Shown here: positions 7,701-16,727 of the stretch, one piece after another
How the letters are laid out: every line of letters begins with the position of its first letter
How positions within the stretch are numbered: the stretch's first letter is position 1
From: JAQVEB01 sp028698105
Lineage (GTDB): Bacteria > Bacteroidota > Bacteroidia > Bacteroidales > Dysgonomonadaceae
Reading direction: 5' to 3'
NCBI GenBank assembly: GCA_964293155.1
Contig: CAXYYA010000007.1
Span: forward strand, 1-64,000
DNA: 64,000 nt
The notes under the pieces: model-generated
The model's input: the letters and a program-made list of their open reading frames with translations, nothing else
What the model was told of the DNA's origin: nothing
Database searches by the model: none
Program-made: the position numbers and the translations under genes

Positions 7701-9032
7701 ATGACTTTTAAATATATAACGCGGAGTTTATCTTTGCTATTGGGAATAACCGTACTCGCATCCTGCCTGAATAACAATCAGGTGATAACAGACCCTTCAA
7801 CCGATGCGCAATTGTATGGCTTAACCGCCACGGCAGCATACGATTCTACCCGAACATTGACCAACGCAAAATTCTCTATTGACCAGTTGCTATCGCAAGT
7901 GTATAACCGCGATTCGCTGAATTTCGGATTTGAAGCGAAAAATGCGCTGTTGGCCATGAAGACTGCAACGTCGTATTCGGCAATTAAACTTTACCTGCAA
8001 AGCCCCGATAGCAATTACTTCTGGAAGCAAGAGGATTCTGTGAACATCGCACGGCTCAAATACATCGAAGTATATGCCCAGGACGAAAAAACCACAAAAA
8101 AATACGAGTTCAAACTCAACATACACCAGGTGGATCCCTATATTTTGGTCTGGGATCAACGCTCCACCAATTACATTCCGGCATTAAGCCTCGATCAGAA
8201 AACCGTATTTTATAACAATCAGTTTCTCACGTACTATCAAACCACTACAGGCATAAAAGCGGCTGCTTCAACCGATGGCGAAACCAATACGGCCCTTGCC
8301 GTAACCGGATTACCCTCCACCGGGTTGCAGATGAAAACCGTTGTTTCTACCAACACCGGCGTGTATGCCATGGATGCTGTGGGTAAAATATATAAAACAA
8401 CCGACGGGGGCGCGTGGTCAACCGTTACCTCGCCTTATCCCGTGAAAGCGATTTACGGCACGCTTCCTTCGCCCACAACCGATTCTATCTTAACGGTGGT
8501 AAACGATGCGGGAACATTGAAATTTGCCAAAACAAAGGATTTGACTGCGTTTCGCGTGTTAAGCCCCGCACCTTCGGATGTGCCTGTGGCTGAGTTTTCG
8601 GCGGCGGGAATAAAAGACCCCAGGGTTTATTCGGCCAAATACATCGTGATCTCCGGCGGAAAAACGGCCGCCGATGCACTAAACAACAAGATTTGGATCA
8701 TTCAGGAAAAAGGGAGCGCGATCGCAATATACAATCAACCGGTTACGATACTCACTCAGGGAAGTACATTGTTCCCTTACGATGATAAATTATATATGCT
8801 GACATCCACGGATAAAAAAGCAAATATTTTGTATATTTCTCAAAATTATGGACTTAACTGGAAGGCTGCCGATGCAAATCAGGCGCTTCCCGCCGATTTT
8901 GCGTACAGAACTTATGCGCCCGTTATCACGGATGCCAACAATTATATCCGGATATTCGGCGGAACATCCGGCACGCAAACCCAGCTAACCGATGTGTGGA
9001 GGGGACGATTGAATAAATTAGCGACCAACTAA
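7701..9032 (+). CDS. Predicted lipoprotein with propeller-like repeats (DUF6242-like)
   Basis: A 443-residue secreted lipoprotein. The signal peptide MTFKYITRSLSLLLGITVLASC has lipobox LASC with Cys22 as the lipidation site. I prefer the ATG at 7701 to an in-frame TTG at 7692. After an N-terminal module (about 30-150) the chain shows repeated short strands with motifs such as GVYAMDAVGKIYKTTDGG and NKIWIIQEKGS, resembling BNR/Kelch-like beta-propeller blades. This recalls DUF6242, a Bacteroidales lipoprotein family of unknown function; that name is from memory. It sits before a barrel gene and uppS, so an envelope role is likely. No catalytic residues are evident. Confidence 0.8.
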   Translation: MTFKYITRSLSLLLGITVLASCLNNNQVITDPSTDAQLYGLTATAAYDSTRTLTNAKFSIDQLLSQVYNRDSLNFGFEAKNALLAMKTATSYSAIKLYLQSPDSNYFWKQEDSVNIARLKYIEVYAQDEKTTKKYEFKLNIHQVDPYILVWDQRSTNYIPALSLDQKTVFYNNQFLTYYQTTTGIKAAASTDGETNTALAVTGLPSTGLQMKTVVSTNTGVYAMDAVGKIYKTTDGGAWSTVTSPYPVKAIYGTLPSPTTDSILTVVNDAGTLKFAKTKDLTAFRVLSPAPSDVPVAEFSAAGIKDPRVYSAKYIVISGGKTAADALNNKIWIIQEKGSAIAIYNQPVTILTQGSTLFPYDDKLYMLTSTDKKANILYISQNYGLNWKAADANQALPADFAYRTYAPVITDANNYIRIFGGTSGTQTQLTDVWRGRLNKLATN

Positions 9033-9093
9033 AGCGAGATATAATTTTAACGCTGATTTTCCGTTAAATAGAGACAACCTAACTCGAACAAAT

Positions 9094-9789
9094 ATGAATC
9101 GTGCGGCTTTATTCTCTATTTTAACCATCGCTTTTCTTTCTCCCCATGCGCTCTCCTTCTCGCAGGAATACAACTACGAAACGGGAGCAGCCGCAGGAAC
9201 ATCGTTTTACATGGGCGATGCGAACAAAACAAAACTGTTCCTTCATCCCGGCATAGCCGCAGGGGGAATTTACAGATACAACATCAACTTCCATTGGGCC
9301 GTGAAAGGTAACCTGGTGGCCGGAACGCTTTCGGGAGATACGCGCGATGCGCAAAACGTCTTTCCGAACGAAGGGCAAACAACGTTCAAACGCACTTTTG
9401 CCGAAATGGGAGGACAAATGGAGTACAACTTTTTTCCGTACAGCGATAAATACGGTTATCTGGGCACAAAGCCCTACACCCCGTATTTATTTGCAGGCCT
9501 GGGCACAACCGTTGCAAACGGAGACAACTTGTTTCTAAACGCAAATGTGCCTGTCGGCATCGGGTTTAAGTACAAACTGAAAAACAGGGTGAATATCGGG
9601 TTTGAATTTTCGATGCGAAAACTCTTCGGCGACAACCTCGACGTTACGGAAAATGAACCGGCTTTAAGTCTGGATGCGCCGTACGGCATCGAAAGCAGTA
9701 AGCTGAAAAATCAGGACTGGTATTCGCTGACGCTTGTTTTTGTGACGTGGGAATTCGGACTGAAAAAAGACCCGTGTCACGGAATGTAA
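9094..9789 (+). CDS. Outer-membrane beta-barrel protein, DUF6089-like
   Basis: 231 residues with a signal peptide (MNRAALFSILTIAFLSPHALSFSQ) and alternating amphipathic strands such as GIAAGGIYRYNINFHWAVKGNLV and TPYLFAGLGTTV, typical of small Bacteroidetes barrels. It resembles the DUF6089 family, which usually lies directly upstream of uppS and bamA in Bacteroidales (recalled). The substrate is unknown. It ends 27 bp before uppS, so the two are probably co-transcribed. Confidence 0.82.
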   Translation: MNRAALFSILTIAFLSPHALSFSQEYNYETGAAAGTSFYMGDANKTKLFLHPGIAAGGIYRYNINFHWAVKGNLVAGTLSGDTRDAQNVFPNEGQTTFKRTFAEMGGQMEYNFFPYSDKYGYLGTKPYTPYLFAGLGTTVANGDNLFLNANVPVGIGFKYKLKNRVNIGFEFSMRKLFGDNLDVTENEPALSLDAPYGIESSKLKNQDWYSLTLVFVTWEFGLKKDPCHGM

Positions 9790-9816
9790 AAAATTGACAA
9801 AGAGACGATCAACACT

Positions 9817-10569
9817 ATGTCGTTATTAGATAAAATTGATAAATCGCACGTTCCTGCGCACATTGCCATTATTATGGACGGCAACGGGCGATGGGCTAAA
9901 GCCCGAGGACTGGACAGGGCGGAAGGCCACAAAGAAGGCGTAGTAGCCGTTCGCAAAGTGGTGGAAGCGGCTCAGCAGGCGGGTGTGAAATACCTCACCA
10001 TTTACGCTTTTTCTACCGAAAACTGGAATCGCCCCGATGAAGAGGTGAGTGCGCTCATGGATTTGATGGTCTATGCTGTGCAAAAAGAAACGCCCGACCT
10101 GATAAAGAACGGTGTACGGATAAAAAGCGTCGGCGATATCGAGCGGCTTCCCGAAAAAACACAGCAGGCGCTTCGCCAATGCGAAGAAGATACCTCCGTG
10201 GGAACGGGACTGACGCTGGTACTCGCTTTGAGCTACTCATCGAAATGGGAAATTGTGAATGCCGTAAAAAAAATGATTGGGGACGTAAATACGAAGAAAA
10301 TAAACGAAGAAACCATAAACGAGGAGCTTTTTGCGGATTACCTCACAACAAAAGGCATTCCTGATCCCGATTTGCTTATTCGCCCCGGCGGGGAAAAACG
10401 CGTGAGCAATTTTTTGCTTTGGCAACTGGCTTACGCCGAATTTTATTTCACCGAAACATTTTGGCCCGATTTTCGCGAAGAGGAACTTTACGGCGCCATT
10501 CTCGATTACCAAAATCGTGAACGCCGCTTCGGAAAGACAAGCGAACAAATAGAATCGGAAAAATTATAA
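9817..10569 (+). CDS. uppS: Isoprenyl transferase (undecaprenyl diphosphate synthase)
   Basis: A 250-residue cis-prenyltransferase that condenses isopentenyl diphosphate units onto farnesyl diphosphate to make the C55 lipid carrier for peptidoglycan and O-antigen. Seen: the catalytic block IIMDGNGRWAKARG with Asp21, the FSTENWNRP motif, and the C-terminal diphosphate-binding block RPGGEKRVSNFLLWQLAYAE, where many homologues have RTSGE or RTGGE. Cytoplasmic, membrane-associated. It is upstream of bamA, separated by a REP-type element. Confidence 0.95.
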   Translation: MSLLDKIDKSHVPAHIAIIMDGNGRWAKARGLDRAEGHKEGVVAVRKVVEAAQQAGVKYLTIYAFSTENWNRPDEEVSALMDLMVYAVQKETPDLIKNGVRIKSVGDIERLPEKTQQALRQCEEDTSVGTGLTLVLALSYSSKWEIVNAVKKMIGDVNTKKINEETINEELFADYLTTKGIPDPDLLIRPGGEKRVSNFLLWQLAYAEFYFTETFWPDFREEELYGAILDYQNRERRFGKTSEQIESEKL

Positions 10570-10611
10570 AAATAATATGAATACCCTATGTTTTACCCAA
10601 TAAGGTTTTAT

Positions 10612-10733
10612 CAATTACCGCGCCATTTATGCCGTGGCTGTCGGAAAGGCTTTAACCCAGGTTTTGAAAAATTTTGGCTAAAGCCAATTCAACTTTCATC
10701 CATTTATCCACGGCTTGAAAGCCGCGGCAATTG
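10612..10733. mobile_element. Non-autonomous BIME/MITE related to the RAYT element at 23 kb
   Basis: About 122 bp between uppS and bamA. The right end carries the hairpin CCACGGCTT-GA-AAGCCGCGG (10708-10727), followed by CAATTG. The left end (10611-10640) is a diverged inverted copy. Inside lie GGAAAGGCTTTAACC and ATTTTGGCTAAAGCC, matching the subterminal sequences on both sides of the transposase gene at 23099-23569. It therefore looks like an internally deleted copy of that element, mobilised in trans. Confidence 0.75.
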
Positions 10734-10827
10734 ATGCCGGGTAATATCTTGAGTACGCATAAAATAAACACGATCATCGTAAGTACACACGAACACATTA
10801 CAAGTGCGATAACGTAAAAGAAGAACA

Positions 10828-13575
10828 ATGTTGAAACGAACATTTCATTTAGCAATTATACTCTTATTCCTTTTTCAGGCGGCTTCTTTCGCCCAGGTTA
10901 CCATCCCGCAAAACAGGGATACGCAAACGAAAGACAGCCTCCGTTACACTCCTCCCGTTACCGGATCGCAGGTTGCACCGCCGCCCTCCGGCGAAACGCC
11001 CGTGATAAATTACTCGGATACCCCGAAAAAATACACCATTGCCGACATTCGGGTTACCGGTGTCGAAAACACCATGTACCAGGATCAGACTTTCACGCTC
11101 ATCGGGTTTGCGGGATTGGCAAAGGGTGATAAGATCAGCATTCCCGGGCCGGAGATCACAAACGCCGTGGAAAGATTCTGGAGACAGGGCCTTTTCTCCG
11201 ACATCAAAATACTTGCCGATAAAATTGAAGGCGACAGCGTTTGGCTGGAAATCAGGCTCACAGACCGCCCCCGTATTTCAGACATCAACTATGTGGGCAT
11301 GAAGAAGAGTGAACGCGACGATATTGACAAAAAAATTGGGATGGTAAAGGGAAACCAGATTACCCAGCCTCAAATTGACAGAGCTAAAATCATCATCAAG
11401 AGCTATTTCGATGAAAAGGGTTTTGGCGATGCGGTAGTATCCATCAACCAAAAACCCGATGGTTCGGGCAAAAACCAGGTGATCCTTGAGATTGCCGTAG
11501 ATAAGAAAGAAAAGATCAAGGTAAACAAGATCAACATTGAAGGCAACGAAGCCATCTCGGACAACAAGCTCGAGTGGGCAATGAAAAAGACCAACGAAAA
11601 AGGCAAGCTGATCAACCTTTTCCGTACCAAAAAATTTGTGGAAGAGGAATACAAAGGCGATAAAAAGAACCTCCTCGGTAAATACCACGAGCTGGGATAC
11701 CGCGATGCCGAAATTATCTCCGACACGGTTTATAAGCACGACGATAAAACCGTAAACATAGATATTCAAGTTAACGAAGGCCCGTTGTACCACATCCGTT
11801 CACTGAACTGGGTGGGGAATACCGTGTATAATTCTTACGACCTGAACCGCACGCTCAACATGTCTCCGGGCGATGTTTACAACCAAAAGAAGCTGCAAAA
11901 CCGCTTGTTGAGCGATGATGATGCCGTGGTGAATCTCTACAAAAACAACGGCTACCTCTTTTCCAACATTGATCCGATTGAGATCAACATCGAAAACGAT
12001 TCCGTTGATCTGGAACTCCGCGTAACCGAAGGCCCCAAGGCCACGATAAAACGTGTGGTTATTCAGGGGAACGACCGTTTGTACGAAGACGTTGTGCGCC
12101 GTGAGTTGCGCACGAAGCCCGGCGCCGTTTATAGTCAGGAAGATGTGATCCGCTCCATCCGCGAACTGGCGCAAACAGGCCATTTCGATCCCGAAAACCT
12201 GCAACCGGACATTACGCCCAACTTCGATGACGGAACCGTGGACATCGGTTATCCGTTAACTTCCAAAGGAAACGACCAGATTGAGTTTTCCGCCGGTTGG
12301 GGGGTAACCGGACTGGTTGGGAAATTGAGCTTGAAACTAAACAACTTCTCGCTTAAAAACCTCATAAACCCCGGTTCATACAAAGGAATTATCCCGCAGG
12401 GAGAAGGCCAAACGCTGATATTAAGTGCACAAACCAACGGACGATATTACCAGTCTTACCAGTTTTCGTTCATTGAACCGTGGTTTGGCGGGGCACGCCC
12501 AAACAACTTCTCGGTAAGCGCATATTATTCCAGATACACGGGACTCAACCAAAACTATTATTCGCAGAATTCGTACTACAACATGTATAATAACCCGTAC
12601 TACAGCATGTACAGCCCTTATGGTTATGGCGGCTACGGCGGCTACGGTTATGGCGGCTACGGTGGTTATGGTGGTTATGGTTATGATTATCAGGATATGG
12701 CGGCATACGCCTCCGATCCCAATCAGGTTTTCAGCATGTTGGGCGTCTCCATCGGGTACGGCAAGCGCTTGAATTGGCCGGACGATTATTTTATGTTGCA
12801 GGGCGAATTGGGCTATCAACGCTACGGGCTTAAAAACTGGAGTTGGAACTATTTCCCGTTCCAAACCGGGGTGAGTAACAGCGTCTCATTGAACCTCACG
12901 CTTTCGCGCAACTCCATTGACAATCCCATCTACACGCGTGTGGGTTCGCAATTCACGTTGAACGTGAGCGCCACGCCGCCGTTCTCGGCATTCGACGGCA
13001 AAGATTACGCGGCGATCGCCTATAACGACGCCGCCAAATACAAATGGAACGAATACCACAAATGGAAACTGAAGATGCGTACCTTCACCCCGCTCACGCA
13101 GGGAATTAAGCGCACGCCGGTTGTTGCCACGCGCGCAGAATTCGGAATCCTGGGATATTACACCAAAGATAAACTTACGCCTTTTGAAACATTTGACGTG
13201 GGTGGCGACGGCATGAGCGGATATTCCAGCTCGTTTGCCACCGAGAACATTGCCCTGCGCGGATACGAGAACAACTCCATTGCCACACAGGCCAGAGCCT
13301 ATACACGTTTCGGCCTCGAATTACGTTATCCGTTTATTCTGGAACCGAATTCCACCATTTACGGCGTGGCTTTCCTCGAAGCCGGTAACGCATGGCGTAA
13401 CCTCAGCGACTTTAACCCGTTCGATCTGAAACGTTCTGCGGGTGTGGGAGCACGCATTTTCTTGCCGATGATCGGGTTAATGGGTATTGACTGGGCTTAC
13501 GGTTTCGATCCGATTAACGGAAGCCGCCAGAATAGCGGCAGCCAGTTCCACTTTATTATCGGGCAGGAGTTTTAA
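10828..13575 (+). CDS. bamA: Outer membrane protein assembly factor BamA
   Basis: The 915-residue Omp85 protein inserts barrel proteins into the outer membrane. The signal peptide ends near SFAQ. A proline-rich linker precedes a run of POTRA domains (about residues 70-480; for example TIADIRVTGVENTMYQDQTF, INKINIEGNEAI-type and TIKRVVIQGNDRLYEDVV repeats), then a C-terminal 16-strand barrel ending IIGQEF, with the terminal aromatic expected of a BamA substrate signal. Unusual: residues about 578-630 form a low-complexity Tyr/Asn/Gly stretch with many GYGGY units in an early barrel loop, probably surface-exposed. The two OmpH/Skp chaperone genes follow directly, forming an outer-membrane biogenesis group with uppS. 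Confidence 0.95.
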   Translation: MLKRTFHLAIILLFLFQAASFAQVTIPQNRDTQTKDSLRYTPPVTGSQVAPPPSGETPVINYSDTPKKYTIADIRVTGVENTMYQDQTFTLIGFAGLAKGDKISIPGPEITNAVERFWRQGLFSDIKILADKIEGDSVWLEIRLTDRPRISDINYVGMKKSERDDIDKKIGMVKGNQITQPQIDRAKIIIKSYFDEKGFGDAVVSINQKPDGSGKNQVILEIAVDKKEKIKVNKINIEGNEAISDNKLEWAMKKTNEKGKLINLFRTKKFVEEEYKGDKKNLLGKYHELGYRDAEIISDTVYKHDDKTVNIDIQVNEGPLYHIRSLNWVGNTVYNSYDLNRTLNMSPGDVYNQKKLQNRLLSDDDAVVNLYKNNGYLFSNIDPIEINIENDSVDLELRVTEGPKATIKRVVIQGNDRLYEDVVRRELRTKPGAVYSQEDVIRSIRELAQTGHFDPENLQPDITPNFDDGTVDIGYPLTSKGNDQIEFSAGWGVTGLVGKLSLKLNNFSLKNLINPGSYKGIIPQGEGQTLILSAQTNGRYYQSYQFSFIEPWFGGARPNNFSVSAYYSRYTGLNQNYYSQNSYYNMYNNPYYSMYSPYGYGGYGGYGYGGYGGYGGYGYDYQDMAAYASDPNQVFSMLGVSIGYGKRLNWPDDYFMLQGELGYQRYGLKNWSWNYFPFQTGVSNSVSLNLTLSRNSIDNPIYTRVGSQFTLNVSATPPFSAFDGKDYAAIAYNDAAKYKWNEYHKWKLKMRTFTPLTQGIKRTPVVATRAEFGILGYYTKDKLTPFETFDVGGDGMSGYSSSFATENIALRGYENNSIATQARAYTRFGLELRYPFILEPNSTIYGVAFLEAGNAWRNLSDFNPFDLKRSAGVGARIFLPMIGLMGIDWAYGFDPINGSRQNSGSQFHFIIGQEF

Positions 13576-13587
13576 GGTTGAAAAGGA

Positions 13588-13636
13588 GATTGAAGAAGAT
13601 TGAAGAAGATTGAAGGAGATTGATGGGATTGATGGG
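13588..13636. repeat. 10-bp tandem repeat (5 units)
   Basis: Five head-to-tail copies of GATTGAAGAA and variants directly after the bamA stop. The rest of the 214-bp gap to ompH shows no further gene and no clear promoter box. Confidence 0.8.
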
Positions 13637-13789
13637 GACAAGTTACTACAGAGCCTGAAAAACTCTCTGAAACATGCGATAACCAATACGATAAGCAAAA
13701 AAGGTGTTTAACAATATTTAGCACCTTATTTGTAAACGAAAGCAGTTCTTTACCGTCTGTATAAACAGTACAAATAAATATACGAACAA

Positions 13790-14302
13790 ATGAAAAAGAC
13801 ATTTTTTATCATCGGACTATTCTTAACATTGGCTCTTAGCAGCACTTATGCGCAGAAATATGCATTAATAGATATGGAATATATCCTGAAAAATATTCCC
13901 GCTTACGAAAATGCAAATAAACAACTGGAAACCACCTCGCAGCAATGGCAAAAGGAAGTGGACGCTTCGGCAAAAGAAGTGGAAAATATGTACAAGCAAT
14001 ATCAGGCAGATTTGAGCAAGCTTAGTGCGAGCCAGAAAACACAACGTGAGAATGCCATCGTGGCCAAAGAGAAGGATGTGCAAACGCTCCGTAACAAGTA
14101 TTTTGGCCCGGAAGGCGAGCTATTCAAACGTCGTGAAGCTTTTATGAAACCTATCCAGGATAACATTTACAATGCGGTGAAAGATATTTCGGCAGCAGCC
14201 GGCTACATGCTGGTCATTGACAGGGCTTCGGCAACGTCGGTTATTTTCGCCTCACCCGAAATTGACATCAGCGATCAGGTATTGGCAAAATTAGGTTATT
14301 AA
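13790..14302 (+). CDS. OmpH/Skp family periplasmic chaperone (copy 1)
   Basis: 170 residues with a cleavable signal peptide ending STYAQ, then YALIDMEYILKNIPAYENANKQL, a long charged coiled coil (about 40-125) and a C-terminal beta segment YMLVIDRASATSVIFASPEIDIS. This is the jellyfish-like Skp/OmpH architecture: trimeric chaperones that carry unfolded barrel proteins across the periplasm to BamA. It follows bamA and precedes a second copy; such tandem pairs are common in Bacteroidetes. Confidence 0.92.
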   Translation: MKKTFFIIGLFLTLALSSTYAQKYALIDMEYILKNIPAYENANKQLETTSQQWQKEVDASAKEVENMYKQYQADLSKLSASQKTQRENAIVAKEKDVQTLRNKYFGPEGELFKRREAFMKPIQDNIYNAVKDISAAAGYMLVIDRASATSVIFASPEIDISDQVLAKLGY

Positions 14303-14374
14303 CGATCGGGAAATCTTCACCTTCGGTGTTTCGGATGGCAACATGCAAATTTTAATGCACTTACGCCGGGGAAA

Positions 14375-14405
14375 TTTGAGTTTCCCGAATAAATAACTAT
14401 CTTTG
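14375..14405 (+). promoter_or_regulatory. Bacteroidetes promoter (-33 TTTG, -7 TATCTTTG) for the second ompH gene
   Basis: TTTG at 14375-14378 and TATCTTTG at 14398-14405 are separated by 19 bp, the consensus spacing of the Bacteroidetes primary sigma factor. The start codon is 51 bp downstream of the -7 box. This is the best-formed promoter in the window. Confidence 0.8.
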
Positions 14406-14455
14406 CAACTTATTTTTCAGAATTATTCTATTAATCTATAATTAAAGAAACTACT

Positions 14456-14974
14456 ATGCTTAAAAAATTAATTATCTTATTTTTCGCGATAGCTCCTCTG
14501 GCGGCTGTTGCTCAAAATGTAAAGCTGGCATACATCAATACGCAGGAAGTATTCAACGCAATGCCCGAGCTTTCAGGGATTGAAACCCAGCTCAACACCA
14601 AGCAAACGGAAATACAAAAGAATGCACAGGCTCTGGAAACGGAATACACGAAGAAATTGGAAGAATTCACAAAATTAGCCGAATCAACTACCACCTCCGA
14701 AGCCGTGAAACAGGACAAACAAAAAGAACTGGGCCAACTTCAGGAACGTTACCAGCAATTTGCACAAACCAGCCAACAGGAATTCAACGAACTGCGTCAA
14801 AAGTTGTTGGAGCCGGTGAATAAGAAAATCGGTGATGCCATCAAAGCCGTGGGCGATGAAAAAGGCTACGCATTTGTATTTGATGTTGCAACGATGAATT
14901 CACCTATTGTTTATGTAAACAACTCGTCGGAAAACATTACCGCAGCAGTAAAAACCAAACTGGGCATCAAATAA
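14456..14974 (+). CDS. OmpH/Skp family periplasmic chaperone (copy 2)
   Basis: 172 residues: a signal peptide ending AVAQ, then VKLAYINTQEVFNAMPELSGIETQLN, a coiled coil (about 45-120) and the terminal beta region YAFVFDVATMNSPIVYVNNS. Same fold as copy 1 but clearly diverged, and with its own promoter, so the two copies may be regulated separately and may serve different client sets. A strong bidirectional terminator follows. Confidence 0.92.
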   Translation: MLKKLIILFFAIAPLAAVAQNVKLAYINTQEVFNAMPELSGIETQLNTKQTEIQKNAQALETEYTKKLEEFTKLAESTTTSEAVKQDKQKELGQLQERYQQFAQTSQQEFNELRQKLLEPVNKKIGDAIKAVGDEKGYAFVFDVATMNSPIVYVNNSSENITAAVKTKLGIK

Positions 14975-15000
14975 GATTCAGCCAACAGATTGATATAAAA

Positions 15001-15028
15001 AAAGGTTTCGCCGGACAGCGAAACCTTT
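15001..15028. terminator. Bidirectional intrinsic terminator
   Basis: An 11-bp perfect stem AAAGGTTTCGC/GCGAAACCTTT with loop CGGACA, an A-run before and a T-run after. It separates the second ompH gene from the convergent Usp gene. Confidence 0.95.
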
Positions 15029-15057
15029 TTTATTGCAACAGGAATGTTGCGCAGCTA

Positions 15058-16218
15058 CTATGATTTCAACACCAACAGGGGCGTTTCGGAGTGGAAGATC
15101 ACCCTGCGCGCCAACCCGGGGTTAAACATACGGGCAAAAATGTTCCTCCTGGAACTCGACATGGAAAGCATGTCTATATCGTTTTCCGTTACGAATTTAT
15201 CAATGATCACTTCCAGCCGTTCGGTGGGACTATCTATCAACTTATATTCCATTTCCAGCGACGGATATTTTTCTTTCAGAAAATTGCTGATGCCCGACAA
15301 TTTAATTTCGTCCCACACATCTTCTTTCCTGTTCACATGGATAATGTACATTTTGATGGGATAGTTCCCGATGAATTTCATTAACCGGTCAATCGCCGCA
15401 AATTCCCGTTCGCGGAAGTTGGTGAGAAAACCGATTTTTTTCATCTGGCTCAGGTACTTTTGCGGCGCTTTATCGGGAATGGCAAAAACCGGCGTTTTGC
15501 ATCCTTCGATCACTTCGGCGGTAACGCTTCCGATGATGTCTATTTCTTTCTCGTTATTGCCCTGCGTACCCATAACAATAGCCATGGGATGCATTTTTTT
15601 GGCGTAATTCATGATCTCTTCTTCCGGTAATCCTTCCTGAAGCAGGTATGAGAAAACAATAGCGGGCAATGCCCCCGATTCAATTTTAGCCTTCAGGCTC
15701 TCTACCCATTTCTCCATTTGCTGTTTCATCTTGTTGTGAACCTCTTTGTAAAGGTCTTCATCGGGAGCCTGAATGGTGTATGAGTCGCCGAAAGGCATTG
15801 CTGCCGGATAATAGGGAGAGAAGAAGGCATGCAACAGTTTCACGGAGCAATCCATATCTTTGGCAAGGCGAAAACCGAATTCGCATGCCCGCATGGAATA
15901 ATCGGAAAAATCCACGGGAATAAGAATTTCATTCCGGATTTGTTTTTCCATCTGTTTGCGTTTTTCTTCATCGGTGTCGCCTTCGTACGAAAGGTCAACT
16001 CCTTCGATAACCGACAAAGCCCTTGGCAAATCGCTGGAATTGATTCTTACACGAACATTTCCGGCCGGATTGGGCTGAATGATGTTCACGTTGCTTATTT
16101 CGGCCTGAATATCCTGCGATTCGAGGATAGACTTCAGAATTTGGGCTTTTTCGTAGGTATGTATTGCAACCGTTACCAGTTCATCGTTGTGAGTGGTATC
16201 TTTTTTTTCGTTTTCCAT
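15058..16218 (-). CDS. Universal stress protein with N-terminal DUF2007-like domain
   Basis: 386 residues, cytoplasmic. Residues about 10-80 (VTVAIHTYEKAQILKSILESQDIQAEI ... ALSVIEGVD) look like the ferredoxin-like DUF2007 'putative signal transducing' domain. Two Usp domains follow: the first from about 95 (EILIPVDFSDYSMRACEFGFRLA) with the nucleotide-binding IVMGTQGN near 217, the second from about 258 (KIGFLTNFREREFAAIDRLMKFI) ending SETPLLVLKS. The second has a weaker ATP-loop, so only the first may bind nucleotide. Tandem Usp proteins act in stress survival; the added DUF2007 domain is less usual. A single gene between two terminators. Confidence 0.88.
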   Translation of the reverse strand: MENEKKDTTHNDELVTVAIHTYEKAQILKSILESQDIQAEISNVNIIQPNPAGNVRVRINSSDLPRALSVIEGVDLSYEGDTDEEKRKQMEKQIRNEILIPVDFSDYSMRACEFGFRLAKDMDCSVKLLHAFFSPYYPAAMPFGDSYTIQAPDEDLYKEVHNKMKQQMEKWVESLKAKIESGALPAIVFSYLLQEGLPEEEIMNYAKKMHPMAIVMGTQGNNEKEIDIIGSVTAEVIEGCKTPVFAIPDKAPQKYLSQMKKIGFLTNFREREFAAIDRLMKFIGNYPIKMYIIHVNRKEDVWDEIKLSGISNFLKEKYPSLEMEYKLIDSPTERLEVIIDKFVTENDIDMLSMSSSRRNIFARMFNPGLARRVIFHSETPLLVLKS

Positions 16219-16241
16219 TTGATTACTGTTTTAAAAGTAAA

Positions 16242-16280
16242 AATCCAATACTCTTCTTTTTGTTAGAACAATATTGGATT
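16242..16280 (-). terminator. Probable terminator of the small DNA-binding gene
   Basis: 9-bp stem AATCCAATA/TATTGGATT with a 21-nt loop, followed on the minus strand by a T-rich stretch. The long loop makes it weaker than the other terminators here. Confidence 0.5.
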
Positions 16281-16297
16281 CTTAAAAGTTTACAACC

Positions 16298-16594
16298 TTA
16301 TTCCGCTGAATCTTCTTCCACTTCTTCTTCAACAGGTTCGGGATAATCTTTCATTCCCAATATGCTCAATGCTTTATCAAAGATCGTAGTATCGTCTAAA
16401 ACTACGATGCCTCCATTTGGCCCCGGCTCAATATGGATACCCACGCTTTTGCCTTGTTTGTAATTGTATCCACCAAAATAGTTACGAACGGTCTCTATTT
16501 CCAACCCTAATTCCTTCGCTATTTGATGGATACTACCATCAGGGAGTTTGTCTTTCAACGCTCTTAATTCATTAAACGTAATCGTTCTTGCCAT
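16298..16594 (-). CDS. Small helix-turn-helix DNA-binding protein
   Basis: 98 residues. The N-terminal half, TFNELRALKDKLPDGSIHQIAKELGLEIETVRNYFGG, reads as a winged or simple helix-turn-helix; the middle (GIHIEPGPNGGIVVLDDTTIFDKALSIL) is a short beta-helix unit, and the tail is very acidic (PEPVEEEVEEDSAE). It resembles short Bacteroidales proteins annotated only as DNA-binding protein. Target unknown. It is expressed alone; 130 bp of AT-rich sequence lies upstream. Confidence 0.75.
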   Translation of the reverse strand: MARTITFNELRALKDKLPDGSIHQIAKELGLEIETVRNYFGGYNYKQGKSVGIHIEPGPNGGIVVLDDTTIFDKALSILGMKDYPEPVEEEVEEDSAE

Positions 16595-16727
16595 GGCTTT
16601 TTAATTTTTTATGATTAATAAATCGTTTGTTTAATATTGCGCCTTAAACTTACGGAAAAGTTTATATATAACCAATTATTTAGTCGAAAAAATTACAAAA
16701 AAGTTTCTTTTTGTGTTCTGAATCCGA

